64,000 nucleotides of DNA from Torymus aiolomorphi (GCA_036365515.1 CM070873.1:178299604-178363603); one strand, 5' to 3'. Counted from the stretch's first letter, positions 48,778-59,683 are shown. Numbers and translations: made by a program. Notes: a model not told the origin generated them from the letters alone.

Positions 48778-49870
48778 TGCTCTGCACTCAAAATAAGCGG
48801 AAGTATGATTTGAAAGTCAAGCTGTTTCAACCCCAAATATGCAGTAGTAGCTGTTCGGCCGGAGTCGCTTGCGGACTCGAGCTTAATCGTCTTGGCTGTG
48901 TGGGGTGACTATAGTCACTATAGTGTTTAACTCTGCCGCGTTCGAATTTACTGAATAAGTAAAATTATAAGCGTATGCTATAGCTTATTATCTGTGCGTA
49001 CAAGAAATTCTTTTTTAAAAAGTTGAGAGAAGTTCTCTTTTTTTAATAATTACATGAATAAGTTTATCATCTACAGTGATAAAAAGTTGAATGTTCAGAA
49101 TTTTTCGTAAACGCAAAACAAAACTAAACATTGCGCAGCAATAGAGAAGGTTGTGAGTCTGTAAGGTTCACTGATCAACCAAGATTTTTATGAATTTATT
49201 TTAATGTTATGCATCCATAGCTGTAAAATGTTTTGGGCAAAAATGCTCAAGAAATTATTTATTAACTAAATTATTATAAATAAATTTAAGAAGCGTTGCA
49301 TGTTGGTTTACAAAATTTCTAGGATATTTCCAGGCATTTTTTAAGAAAAAAATTCCTTTGGTGATTTTCCGTTAAATGCTAATTCTCAAAACTTTTAAAA
49401 ATCTCAAAAAATCGCAATTTTAGATAATTTTTTTCTCTGAAACTACGCTCTGGCGGGAAAAAATGTTTAAAGGACGTTTTTTTGTCAAAAAATGCCTGTG
49501 AATTTTGAAGATCAACATTCATTATTTTCTAATTTGTTTATAACAATATTATTAATAAACAATTTCCCTATCACTTAAGCACAAAACGTCTTACAGATTC
49601 AGATTCAAAGCGTCAAAAGAATACGTTAGAAAAACTTTAGTGGATCAGTGCGCCCACGGCTTCATGCATGCTGCGCTGGGACTAAAGCGAAGATGTGCCG
49701 CAATAGCCAAGTCAAATCTACCCCACAGCTTTTCAGTCAGTACCATTCTACAGCGGAAGTTCAAGCTCCTTGCGAAGAAGCTGAAACAGCCGAACTCGGG
49801 AGTTGAAACTGAGTGTGCTTATTAAAATGGATACTGCCGGTTTCAATAAGCAGTATCACCTATGTATTAG
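48778..49870. other. Insertion inside the left inverted arm
   Basis: Sequence with no counterpart in the right arm. It has imperfect inverted or repeated phrases at its edges (caagctgtttcaacccc and aagctgaaacagccgaactc, gagttgaaactgag), suggesting a separate element inserted here. A 61-codon frame (49640-49825) has no recognisable family. Confidence 0.5.
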
Positions 49871-50653
49871 TTTCAGTGTGGGGTGGCCGTCTTTGTCCCC
49901 TTATTGCATATGGCCGAATCCATCTCAAATCAGACAGCCCGCGTATGCCTATTTCACCTATCATGTTGAAATAAAAATATTTATGTTCTACTCGAAAAAA
50001 TATTTTACACGTGTTTTTTTATTTTTTTGTTTCATCAAAATTTCATGCGTTCAGCGATGCCGAAAAATTCCGAGAAAATTCTTTCATTGAGAAAAAAAAT
50101 TTTCAATGTGATTTTCAGACTGCTATTGTTTCAGCAGTTTTTCGAGCTTTTAAACGTGTAACACACAATTTCACTCAGTTTTGAGCCCTCTTTAACGGCC
50201 TTAATGTCATTTTCAAAAAAATAAAAAATGCACGAGCTATGCACTTTTTATTGAAAAATTTATTTTTCACGGAAGTGCTTTTTCGTTGAAACCCCCATGT
50301 TTTTATTGCACAATTTTTGTTGTCGTGATAGAGGACGGTAGTGCCTATCTAGACGTAGTTGTGAGATTCGGTACTTTTTCCTGGGATAGCGATCACTAAT
50401 GAGATAACACACAAACAAATTTTTCACGCCTAATGCTTATATATAGTCAATGATATTAGAGTCAATGTAAAGGTATTTGTCTTTGTGTGTATGTAATATA
50501 CAGGTACACATAACTATGTATTTATTTGTTATTTGCGTCTTTTTGATTTTTTATTTTTATACCTTTTTTTCATTTGTATACCTATTTTACTACCTTTGTT
50601 TTTCTGCTTCATTGTTCTTAATTCAGTAAGCGGACGATCAGCGGTCTTTGCTG

Positions 50654-51211
50654 TCAAACAATGTATTTTATCGTCACATGTTTTTTAACCCATATATGAG
50701 TTTTTTGAATTCCAGGATACTTTGGAGTTGTAAGCCAATCAATATTTTTTTCTTTTCTGAATTTTTCTATTTCAGCATCTTGTAAATGTATTATTTTAAT
50801 AGCATCAGTATATTTTTGAACATGTATTGCAAAATCATTTGCGTTTTGAATAGCTTCTTCAAGGGGCTCTCGAAGATTATGCGAAGTAGCATAATGCTTT
50901 ATAAGTCCACCCACACCATCTACAGCTCCTTTGCCGTGCCCAGTAGCAGAGAACAACCATTTTATATCACACGGTGCTCGTTTTAGTTCATCTAATTGAA
51001 AGCGATTTTTAAAGTGACTCGCAGCGCCGTCTGATACGATGGTAATTTTTTTAATTGAATCACAACAATTTTCTTTCAAGAATTTTATAATTTTTTGTAC
51101 TGCTAGCAAAGCATACGCTGAATCATGTTTTCGGTCATCACTTATAACTGCGAAACTTTGTGTCGAATCCCCTTGATAAGAGACTGCTGTGAAAAATAGA
51201 AATTTGATCAT
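50654..51211 (-). pseudogene. Transposase, C-terminal part (frameshifted)
   Basis: A 185-codon minus-strand frame. It carries AVISDDRKHDSAYAL, TIVSDGAASHFKNRFQ (Asp61, His66) and ATGHGKGAVDGVGGLIKHY (His92, Asp98), the SDG-HFKN and HGKG-DG-GG signature of a widespread animal transposase family whose superfamily name I cannot assign with confidence. It overlaps the upstream frame by 74 bp. Coding sense passes from one frame to the other around TTTTTCACAG near 51190, so one extra base there explains the split. The frame's own Met is probably not a start. It ends ahead of the left arm. Confidence 0.8.
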
Positions 51212-52679
51212 TAACCCAATGATTTCCTTGAACAGCTTTATTATGAATCACAGCCCAGTTTTCAGCGAAGTCTATTTGAAGAACTAAATGATGTGAGTCT
51301 TTTTTAGCACTTTCTCTTTCTGTTTTTATAGCTTTGCGTTGTATATTTTTTACATACATGTGAGTACTAACCCTCATGGTCCAAACCGAAAGTTCATCTT
51401 TAAAAGCAGAAATTGATAGTGTCTTTTTAATCAGGTTTCCATTATCCCACAAAGCATATGTAATTTCTTCTGTGCCTTCTACATCTTGCAGTTTTAAAAC
51501 ATGAAACGTAATTCCCTTAATCCCTGGACATAGTTTACATTCTTGTAAATAACATAAATCAGATGGCTCAGAACACATTGTTGCATTTATTATTTGTGAC
51601 CGACTTTCATCCAACTCTGTGACGTTACTCCCTCTAAAATTAATTAAGCTCGTAAGAAATAAATCATAATTTGCGCAATAGATACAGAGACAAACTTCTT
51701 TGATGGGGCTAAGTAAGACATACTTTGGTCGCAAACTATAAAATTTCGATTTTCCAATTCTCAATTCTGGATAATCATTTTTAAATACTTTATACGTCTC
51801 TTTTAAACTTCGAGTAAGAAAACGCTTAACTTTTTTCTCTTTTTTATTGTTAACTTTAATTGTAACAACGTCACATTTATTAGGACTTTGTCTTGAACAA
51901 TTAAAATCATCATTTAAATAATATTCCATAACAATTTTTTCCATGTTTTCATCAATCGGATGGCCTGAATATGCATCTGGTTCTGAATAAATTCCTTTTT
52001 CTTTAACAAGATTTCTCGATTTGTTGATCATATACATTGTTATTTCTGGAAATAAACATAAAATTTCATGTTTTGTAAAGGATGAAGGTAGCAAAGTCAG
52101 AATTTTTATTTTTTCTGATACCGTAGAACACTTTTGCAAGGCTAGACCAAGATTTTGTATCCATTCTGTACAATGGCATACAGTTGATTCATTTGCTGTT
52201 ATAGAAACGTCATAAACATTGTTTAACTTCACATCAAGGGTATTAGACAATGTTGAAAGTATTTTTTTTTTCTTCTTTGTTACGTAATTTTCAATTGATT
52301 TTTCATGTATAAGATTTTTTCTTTTAAGAGGCGATACAGAACCTAAGAAAGATGTACTTATTTCATTATTAAATTCTTCAATGCGTTCTGGAGTACTTGG
52401 TAAAAAATCTTCATCTCTATCAACTACGTTATCGGTAACTTCATTATCCGTTATAAATTCATTGTCAGTACTACTCACCAATTCTAAAGCACGATTGTAA
52501 CAATGTTGACACAGATATGTAGAAGGTGTCAAAGGTAAATGAGGATAGAGGTGCTTCAATGGATGAGCAAGATTCTCAAGTTGTTTTAAACGTACGGAAC
52601 TAGATTTGTAAATAATTTGTTTGTGTTTGTCTAAAAAGTCTGCACATTTGATTCTCTCTGTTGAGTAATATTGAGACAT
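51138..52679 (-). CDS. Transposase, N-terminal part
   Basis: A 513-codon minus-strand frame from MSQYYSTERIKCADFLDK. The N-terminus has a Cys pair (LCQHCYNR) and probably binds DNA. The middle is basic (KVNNKKEKKVKRFLTRS) and has YFSLRPKY-like KFYSLRPKYVLLSP and an ECKLCPGIKG zinc-type motif. Near the end, HHLVLQIDFAENWAV supplies a likely first catalytic Asp, and GNHWVNDQISIF leads into the frameshift. With the downstream frame the protein would be about 690 residues, and apart from this one lesion it looks intact. It lies between inverted arms and presumably acts on them. Promoter not identified; the start is the first ATG after the right arm. Confidence 0.82.
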   Translation of the reverse strand: MSQYYSTERIKCADFLDKHKQIIYKSSSVRLKQLENLAHPLKHLYPHLPLTPSTYLCQHCYNRALELVSSTDNEFITDNEVTDNVVDRDEDFLPSTPERIEEFNNEISTSFLGSVSPLKRKNLIHEKSIENYVTKKKKKILSTLSNTLDVKLNNVYDVSITANESTVCHCTEWIQNLGLALQKCSTVSEKIKILTLLPSSFTKHEILCLFPEITMYMINKSRNLVKEKGIYSEPDAYSGHPIDENMEKIVMEYYLNDDFNCSRQSPNKCDVVTIKVNNKKEKKVKRFLTRSLKETYKVFKNDYPELRIGKSKFYSLRPKYVLLSPIKEVCLCIYCANYDLFLTSLINFRGSNVTELDESRSQIINATMCSEPSDLCYLQECKLCPGIKGITFHVLKLQDVEGTEEITYALWDNGNLIKKTLSISAFKDELSVWTMRVSTHMYVKNIQRKAIKTERESAKKDSHHLVLQIDFAENWAVIHNKAVQGNHWVNDQISIFHSSLLSRGFDTKFRSYK

Positions 52680-53690
52680 CGTAGTTGAGTTGATAAGGTG
52701 TAAATATGTAATAATTTTCCAAAAGATGATGGTTTTAAATAAGACGAGATGTGTGATATATAGCAGAAACCGAACTTTTCTTTGTAAATGTTAAGTCAAA
52801 CCATATCCATCTAGCGGACAAATGTACTAGTACATATACTCCTATAAGTAGGCGCACGTACATGTATATTACATACGCACAAAGATAAATACCTTTACAT
52901 TGACTCTAATATCATTGACTATATATAAGCGTTAAGTGTGAAAAATTTGTTTGTGTGTTATCTCATTAGTGATCGCTATCCCAGGAAAAAAGTACTGAAT
53001 CTCACAAATACGTCTAGCTAGGCATTACCGTCCTCTATCACGACAACAAAAATTGTGCAAAAAAAACATGGGGTTTTCGAGAAAAAGGCACTTCTCTAAA
53101 AAATGAATTTTTCAGTAAAAAGTGCATAGCTCGTGGATTTTTTATTTTTTTTGAAAATGACATTAAGGCCGTTAAAGAGGGCTCAAAACTGAGTGAAATT
53201 ATGTGTTACACGTTTAAAAGCTTGAAAAACTGCTGAAACAATAGCAGTCTGAAAATCACATTGAAAATTTTTTTTCTCAATGAAAGAATTTTCTCGGAAT
53301 TTTTCGGTATCGCTGAACGCATGAAATTTTGATGAAACAAAAAAATAAAAAAACACGTGTAAAATATTTTTTCGAGTAGAACATAAATATTTTTATTTCA
53401 ACATGATAGGTGAAATAGGCATACGCGGGCTGTCTGATTTGAGATGGATTCGGCCATATACGATTTCTCATCATAACTCGTCCGAAAATACCACATTCGC
53501 GTTTATAAGCAGGGAGCGAAAGTGGCATTTTCGTACCGGTTATGGTGAAAAATCGTATACGCAACACGGGGATAAAGAGGGCCACCCCAGAGCCCAGAGC
53601 CATGTTTGGCTCCCTCGCTTTCGGCTGGGGTGACGATTTACACGTGCTCTGGACTAGCCAACTTTTTAACTCATTAGTTGCAAAAATTAT

Positions 53691-54000
53691 CTATAAAGAT
53701 AATCATTAACTTTTTTACATTATAAAATTTTGAAACTCAAAAGTTTTCTTATTACTCAAAATATTTTGGCTCCTAATTCAATTTATATACAATGAGCTCA
53801 AAATTCTAATGTCATGACTTTTATAATTATGCATCACTTAATTAAAATTAAATTAAATTAAATTATACATCATTGTAATTTTTTTCATAAAGGTTCAATA
53901 TTATGTTACCGAGATATAATTATTCCAAAATAATATGTGTTTCCGTATATAAGAAAAAAAATATATAACTAATTTATTATCTGAATATATTACTCATATA
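53691..54000. other. AT-rich spacer
   Basis: Very AT-rich, with aattaaattaaattaaatta-type short repeats at about 53840. Nothing else is seen. Confidence 0.5.
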
Positions 54001-54260
54001 CACTGAGAGAAGGATTTGTTTACTGTTAACATGGCATTGTAACTGTTAACATGCGTATGTTTAAATATGACCAAATATAGGCATTGTAACAGTTAACATA
54101 CCATATGTTACTGGTAAAAATTGATATTGTAACAGTACTATATTGGGTTTGACCGTCAAAATCTTCCCTATTCAAATATATGATATTGTAACAGTTACAA
54201 TATTGCAGTTCTAATCAAATAGATATATATGTTAACTATAACAATATTATTCTCTCAGTG
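54001..54260. mobile_element. MITE with CACTGAGAGAA ends and TA duplication
   Basis: Perfect inverted tips CACTGAGAGAA at 54001-54011 and TTCTCTCAGTG at 54250-54260, flanked by TA on both sides (53999-54000 and 54261-54262), as for Tc1/mariner-type insertions. Inside, variants of attgtaacagttaacat recur about five times in both orientations. There is no coding sequence. Confidence 0.85.
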
Positions 54261-54379
54261 TATTTTAAACAAATACGAGATTTTTACTATTACAAAGATT
54301 ACCTTAGAAACAAACAAAGTTAGTTTAGAGGGCTGCATCGTCCCACTTCATTGCGCGTATATTATGATCAGTGTTCCAG

Positions 54380-54950
54380 CACTATAATGGCAGTACGCGC
54401 GCTGTTTCAATTTCTTTTTTTTTTTTATCTAGCCTGCATGTTAGAAATAGTATTCCAACAATAAAATTATTGGCGATCTCAAAAGGCCTAATCAGAATTT
54501 TTTTCGATTATTCACGGGAAAGGAGTTGTTTCGGGTGGTTTCGCGGCACTTCTATTGTTGCCAATTTTTTTGTACCTAGCCTGCAAGCTACAACCTGTAT
54601 TCATGCAATAAAATTATTAGCGATCTCAAAAACGACGGTACAAGAATATTATTTGCGATTTTCGGTGGTGAAAGAAGTAGTTTAATGGTGTTTCGAAGGG
54701 CTTGCAGGGTCGCCAATTTTGTTTGTAGCTAGCCTGCAAGCTAGAAATCGTATTCTAACAATAAAATTATAAGTAATCTCAATAACGGCGGAATTACAAT
54801 GGTTTCTGCGATTTTTTCTTGTGAAAGGGGTAGTTTGGGGATGTTCCGCGGTACTTGCATCGTTGCCAATTTTGTTGGAGCTCGTCTGCATGCTTGAAAT
54901 TGTATTTCAACAATAAAATTATTGGCGATCTCAAAAGCCACAGGCCAGCG
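54380..54950 (+). repeat. ~150 bp tandem repeat array B (inverted relative to array A)
   Basis: The landmark ataaaattattggcgatctc lies at 54461, 54608, 54761 (diverged) and 54913, a spacing of 147-153 bp. Each unit has gcctgcatg/gcctgcaagctag-type sequence before it and ttgttgccaattttgtt-type sequence after it. It is the same family as 47450-47900, in opposite orientation. Confidence 0.88.
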
Positions 54951-55960
54951 ATGCCCTAGAACACGGTGCCGCGGGTGCCAGACTAAAATGACTTGCCCGG
55001 GGATCTGCTCCTGGAATCCCGAAAACAACGCGAAGATCGCACACGAACTTCGCTTTCCAACTAATTGGATCGCTGAGTGGAAAGCGCGCGCTCGAAGAGT
55101 AAAGCGCGCGGCCGCTACGCTCAAATATGAAAACGACCGGTGGAGTCGTTTTCCCGTGGAGGCGGCGGTATCCGGGAGAAGGACAGGTTGTAATGAACAA
55201 CGCGACGAGTAACTAGATATCACAGTATATTAAAACCACTAATAACTACAAGCACAACGCACGTGCTGATTAGAACAATGAGTTAGTTCGCGCGCGACCG
55301 TTAATATTCCAACGCGCGAACGATACGGCGCGCGGCGAAGCTGCTAATATCGCGCGCGGTGTTAAAGTACGGCGGGCTGACATACACCCGCACGTACACG
55401 GCACAGAAAGCTTGCACGGGGCGATTTCCGTGCGAGCCTTTACAATAAACCCGCGAGAGGAGAGTAGAAAACTTTCGTTAGGAAGGAGCAGCCGGTGCAC
55501 TCGGCTCTCTCTCGCTCTCTGTCGCTCGCACAGCAGGTGCGCGCTATGTCTCTCTCTCTCTCTTACTCGCTGTGTCGGGTCGGCAGGCGGGATGGCTGCC
55601 GGCTCCTCGCTCGCTGTCTCGTGTGGCTCACGCGGCTCAGGATCGCTCTCTCTCTCTCTGTCTCTCTTTCACCAGTCTACACTATCTCGGCGCCTCCACT
55701 ACACTCGCGGTAACTCTAAAAAGATAGGATGGCGCGGACGAGGTAACTTACGAGAGACACGCTGGAGAGAAGTTCACGGCACGATGGCAGACACGAAGAT
55801 GGCTGCCATGACTCGCATAAAGCCGTAGCAGCTTCGCGGGTACGCGACGGGCATATTACGCGTCGCGAGACCGTTCTAATCCGGTCAGAATGCTCGCGCG
55901 CTCGCGCACCCGGTGAGCATGCCTGCTCGGCGCGGGTAATTCGAATCTCGAATTACCTAA
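54951..55960. promoter_or_regulatory. GC-rich, CpG-rich island
   Basis: A sharp change to GC-rich sequence with clustered CGCGCG motifs (55080-55125, 55290-55370, 55840-55945), plus short (TC)n runs at 55500-55560 and 55640-55670. Many overlapping frames exist on both strands but all are composition-driven. It could be a host promoter with a 5' untranslated exon or a retroelement LTR fragment. I could not find matching ends. AATAAA-like cttttacaataaacccg lies near 55445. Confidence 0.35.
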
Positions 55961-56084
55961 CTCGCGCACGTGTTACAAAATATATACTATGCCTATTATT
56001 TTTTATCTATTGAATTTAAAGCGAGTGTCCGGCAAATTTCGAACGATAATCGTTAAAAAAATTAATTTTTGGGTTTTTGCATAT

Positions 56085-56620
56085 AAAAAACCGCTGTAGG
56101 CTATATTATTCCCTGTACACCCCCGAACGGAAATAATCAGGATCGATTTTCGTATCGATAATTTTTCTACAAATCTACGGCAACATCTCGAAGAAATATC
56201 GGCCATAAAATTTGTCTGAAACCATTAAACTCCTGAGTTGTGGTTTTTTATCGATCCTTTTCGTGTATTTTTTTCGCTATTTTAGCCCATTTACAACCCC
56301 TAACGGAAATGATCCGGATCGATTTTTATATCACCAATTTTTTACAAGGCCATGGCAACATCTCGAAGAAATATCGGCCATAAAATTTGTATGAAACTAT
56401 TAAACTCCCGAGTGGTGATTTTTTTTATCGATCGTTTTTGTGTATTTTTAGCTATTTTATCCCCTGTACACCCCCGAACGGAAATGATCCGGATCAATTT
56501 TCATATCGACAATTATTTTACAAAGCCATGGCAACATGTCGAAGAAATATCGACCATAAAATTTGTCTGAAAGTATTAAACTCCAGAGTTGTGTTTATTA
56601 ACACTGGTCACATAGATATA
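56085..56620. repeat. ~175 bp tandem repeat, three units
   Basis: Landmark catggcaacatctcgaagaa-like sequence recurs near 56180, 56352 and 56528. Landmark ctgtacacccccgaacggaa recurs near 56116, 56290 (diverged) and 56463. A stem of taaactcctgagttgtgg-type follows each. Divergence is about 10-15 percent by eye. Confidence 0.88.
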
Positions 56621-57045
56621 TAAATCGGACCGTCGGCTGTGAGGAAAAAGGTCACAACTCGGCCGAGCGCGTAAAACGGTTCCAACTCTGCTTCGTGCGT
56701 GAAAAGGTTACAGCTCGGGCGTGAAAGTGGTACTTTCGACCATGGTATGGTGAAAATACCTTTTTCTCCAGTGATATACACCGTAGTTTTATTTAACGAA
56801 GGCATGACATGGTCTTTTTTCCGTGTGTGAGTTGAAGAAGGGATTAGGCATATCGAGCCTTACACAATGCAATTGTAAATCAATATAATTTGAAATTTAT
56901 ACACAATTAACTCTATCTCCCTTAATGGAGGTAGCAATATTCATTCCCAACCTATTTTATAACATAAATGATCATTTCTAACCTGTTTTAGGGTAGAAAC
57001 GAATGTTTCTTAGGACTTAGAAGATGTTAAAGAAAATGGATATTT
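56621..57045. other. Non-coding stretch with short inverted fragments
   Basis: Three related phrases (gtcacaactcggccgagcgc, gttccaactctgcttcgtgc, gttacagctcgggcgtgaaa) give a degenerate repeat of about 40 bp near 56655-56725. The rest is AT-rich. Confidence 0.45.
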
Positions 57046-57126
57046 CTCACCACTTACATAAAATACGCTTTAAATGAGAAATTTTCTCACCACTTACATA
57101 AAATACGCTTTAAATGAGAAATTTTC
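57046..57126. repeat. Perfect 40 bp tandem duplication
   Basis: Two adjacent identical copies of a 40-bp unit beginning tctcaccacttacataaaat. Identity indicates a recent event. Confidence 0.92.
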
Positions 57127-57312
57127 TCTCCTACTTTCACGCGTGAAAAAAGTACTTTTTTATTCCTTAGTTTAGAAAACATTTTATGGGCTAAGTTTTG
57201 TATTAAATGGGGTAAATAATACAGAAGCTTTTTAACATTCTTCTTAAAAATCTCTCTTATATTTAGACTTTTGTACGAATAAAAATTGTTGTGAACAATT
57301 TTATAAGTCCAG

Positions 57313-57475
57313 ATTAGTACATTGTGCAACATGGAGAGAAAATGAGTTATTTCAAGCGAGGGTGAGGTGTGCAGCACGAGTTGCAGTCGAGGGCGCCGAA
57401 GGCTCCCGAGACGAGAGCTGTAAACACCTCACCCGAGTCTGAAATAGATCTTCTACCAGTGTTACACACCGTATT
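57313..57475. mobile_element. Short MITE-like element
   Basis: Left part (agtacattgtgcaacatgg, atttcaagcgagggtgaggt) and right part (acctcacccgagtctgaaat, accagtgttacacaccgta) are imperfectly inverted over about 55 bp. The agtacattgtgcaac end resembles the agtacattacgcaac MITE end at 48.2 kb. Confidence 0.6.
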
Positions 57476-57951
57476 TTTTTACGGAAAAATTTTATTTTTC
57501 CCCGCTAAAGTTTGAAAAAATGTATTTTTTTCATTTTTTCCTAAATCACGCTCGAAATGCGCGATTTTCTAAACGGCTTTCAGGCATGAAAAAAGGCCCG
57601 TTTCATGCACGTGTTGAAAAAAATCAGTACTAAAATTTTGCAATTTTTGAAGCTTAGTTTGTCATTTTAAAAGCAATATTCTAGTAGAGAGTAAATCAGT
57701 CCAGCTCATTGAAAGCTGGACTCGGTAGGCTATCGCAATTAAAACCAACTCGGCATTATTATCACGTTAATATTATAATTAGCACTATAACATTTTTCTT
57801 TTCCACCTCTACTTTTAAGTATTTAGTTGTTAAATTTAAATATAATATAATTAGAGCATGGTAAAGCAAGTAAAATGATTAAGTCGCTGTAAAAACATGT
57901 ATATTATTATATATCCTTCCTCATCCTTAAAAAGTAAAAAATATGTCTGTG
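57476..57951. other. AT-rich spacer
   Basis: T-rich sequence after the MITE and an otherwise featureless stretch. No gene or RNA is seen. Confidence 0.45.
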
Positions 57952-58016
<65 letters not shown>

Positions 58017-58029
58017 TATAATAATAATA
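57952..58029. repeat. (AAT)n microsatellite
   Basis: About 78 bp of TAA/ATA trinucleotides with one interruption. The poly-Ile frame on the minus strand is an artefact of it. Confidence 0.95.
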
Positions 58030-58340
58030 TCCACTTAGCCCATGTTAAAAACAGCCATGCATAAAATAATGTGTGTATAGTTCGACCTCGTGGCCGCGAG
58101 AAGCAGCAGCGTGCATGAACTTTCATCAACTTTTTCTGTGGCGCTATCAATCTCCTCTATTCATCTCTGGTAAAAAGTTAACCAGAGGTTAATACTCGTT
58201 CATCTATACTTAATACTAAAAACCTGTCAATGTCAGTGATAGCTCGAAAATAAAACGATCTGCAGCTTTTCAGAATAAACTGTATTAACATTGAGTGCAG
58301 GTGCCTATATTATCAAATAAATATAAATTTTATTCTCCAG

Positions 58341-58632
58341 ATTATTAGAATGAATTGCCAATGCGAAGCATATAATTGCAGTTGCAGTAAGTACTAAAAT
58401 TATTAACCTTCTTCAATTGTCTAGATATAATTGGGGAAGTTCTATTAATGGTCAGGGTATAACCTATCTTATTACTTACTATTAATGATTATAATATTAT
58501 TTTATTTTAGCTCATTGCTATCGGATGGTGGAGCTAATGGAAAAGTTATACCTGATTATAGATCAACAGAATCAACTTGACATAATCAAAGATAAACAGA
58601 GGCAACTTGATGAAAAATTAATGAAATATTAG
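58341..58632 (+). CDS. Candidate two-exon small gene (52 codons)
   Basis: Exon 1 (ATG at 58350, ending 58386) reads MNCQCEAYNCSC and ends at GTAAGT. A 124-bp intron closes with tattattttattttag. Exon 2 (58511-58632) continues in frame: HCYRMVELMEKLYLIIDQ, QNQLDIIKDKQRQLDEKL, MKY, stop. The junction codon becomes ACT. The product has a Cys-rich head (CQC, CSC, C) and a short heptad-like helix. An AATAAA lies at about 58740. A pyrimidine-rich acceptor (attttattctccag) sits just before the ATG, and the frame is open from it, so this may instead be the last two exons of a longer gene. No family is recognised. Confidence 0.5.
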
Positions 58633-59611
58633 GGTTGATAAAGTGCATAAAAAATGTTTTCAATTTTATTCACAATAGTTTGTTATTCATTATACACCTT
58701 ATCATGGATCATTTAAATATTTAATATATTATATTATACAATAAAAAATTATAAACTGTTCATATGTTTTATTTGTGAACGAGTATTGAAAGTTTACTTT
58801 ATTACTCATGAGAGAAAAAATATATATGCCAATAAACCGTTGTTTTTAGAACTCATCAGTAGAAGCAGGCGAATTAAGTCGTTTACCCCATTCAGATTTC
58901 ATTGCGGTGTACCTGCGTTGTACTTTAACAGGTTCAGTACGGCATTAGTCAAATATAACTCATCAAATTTGCCATACTTTAGATTGTTGTTAAACAAAAA
59001 ACTTATAAAAATTTTGACCATACCGCTTTTCATATCAGACATAATAATACACATTATTTGGAATAACTAAGACTAAAAATATTTTTCATTCCTTCTTATT
59101 CTTTGGAAACTTTATGTATTTTTTTATACAATATCCGTAGTGAACCTGTTAAGGATATCTCGATATTTTCAGTGATGATCTACACTTTTATCAAAACTCG
59201 TAACAGTATGTCGTATTGATTTTTTAAATAAATATCACAAAGAAGCAGAACGTAAAAGCATGTTTTTTTTGTTCTAGAACAGTACACTTGAGTGTGCTGT
59301 GTTGATATTTTATGCAAAATAATACTTGAGTAATTAATTGTACTTTAACAAAATGACAATCCGGGTTCTCACTAAAAAAGTAGTGCTTTAGCCGAAGTTG
59401 ACGGGCCATTCATGCGTCCATTTTTTAATTTTTTTTTTTTTGTAAATGCTGCTGCAATGATTTATTATTTAAAAGAATGCATTTTATAATATAGAATTTT
59501 ATTTTTCAAACAATGGCTTATTCTTACGTGTGGATACACGTACTAACATGAAAAGAAAAAAATAAGGCGTCCGATTACAATATGACGCAAATTAGCAGAA
59601 AGCCGAGTAGT
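58633..59611. other. AT-rich stretch, nothing recognised
   Basis: A 94-codon plus frame (58786-59070) follows the small gene candidate, with no recognised domain and AT-biased composition. The rest is non-coding. Confidence 0.4.
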
Positions 59612-59683
59612 AGCGGTCGTGGCTTTATGGTAGTGTTTCTGACTCGCGAGTCGGCGGCTCTGGTTCAATCCCAAAGTCCGTCA
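59612..59683 (+). repeat. tRNA-like sequence
   Basis: Box A-like TGGCTTTATGGTAGTG and box B-like GGTTCAATCCC are at tRNA spacing, with CTGAC, six bases, GTCGG as a stem in the anticodon position. The loop has six instead of seven bases and the acceptor ends do not pair well. This is more likely a tRNA pseudogene or tRNA-derived SINE than an active gene. Confidence 0.5.

Larger units (their letters stand above)
48698..53690 (-). mobile_element. DNA transposon with long terminal inverted repeats
   Basis: Inner arms of about 640 bp pair 49875-50520 with 52845-53590; landmarks are ggccgaatccatctcaaatc, acctatcatgttgaaataaa and gactctaatatcattgacta. The outer tips also pair: 48698-48773 (gcaactagggaggtaaagag ... 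caccccagcc) with 53620-53690. In the left arm about 1.1 kb of unrelated sequence (48778-49870) separates tip and inner arm, and about 90 bp present on the right is missing. A minus-strand transposase lies between the arms. No target duplication was evident at the tips. Confidence 0.85.

Noticed and set aside
54741..55223. 160-codon minus-strand frame
   Set aside because: It crosses from the 150-bp satellite into the GC-rich island, so it cannot represent one conserved protein, and no motif is recognised.
55412..55828. 138-codon Ser/Leu/Arg-rich frame in the CpG-rich island
   Set aside because: Driven by (TC)n and CGCG composition; overlapping frames on both strands are equally open.
59612..59683. 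Functional tRNA gene
   Set aside because: Six-base anticodon loop and unpaired acceptor ends; only the internal promoter boxes are convincing.
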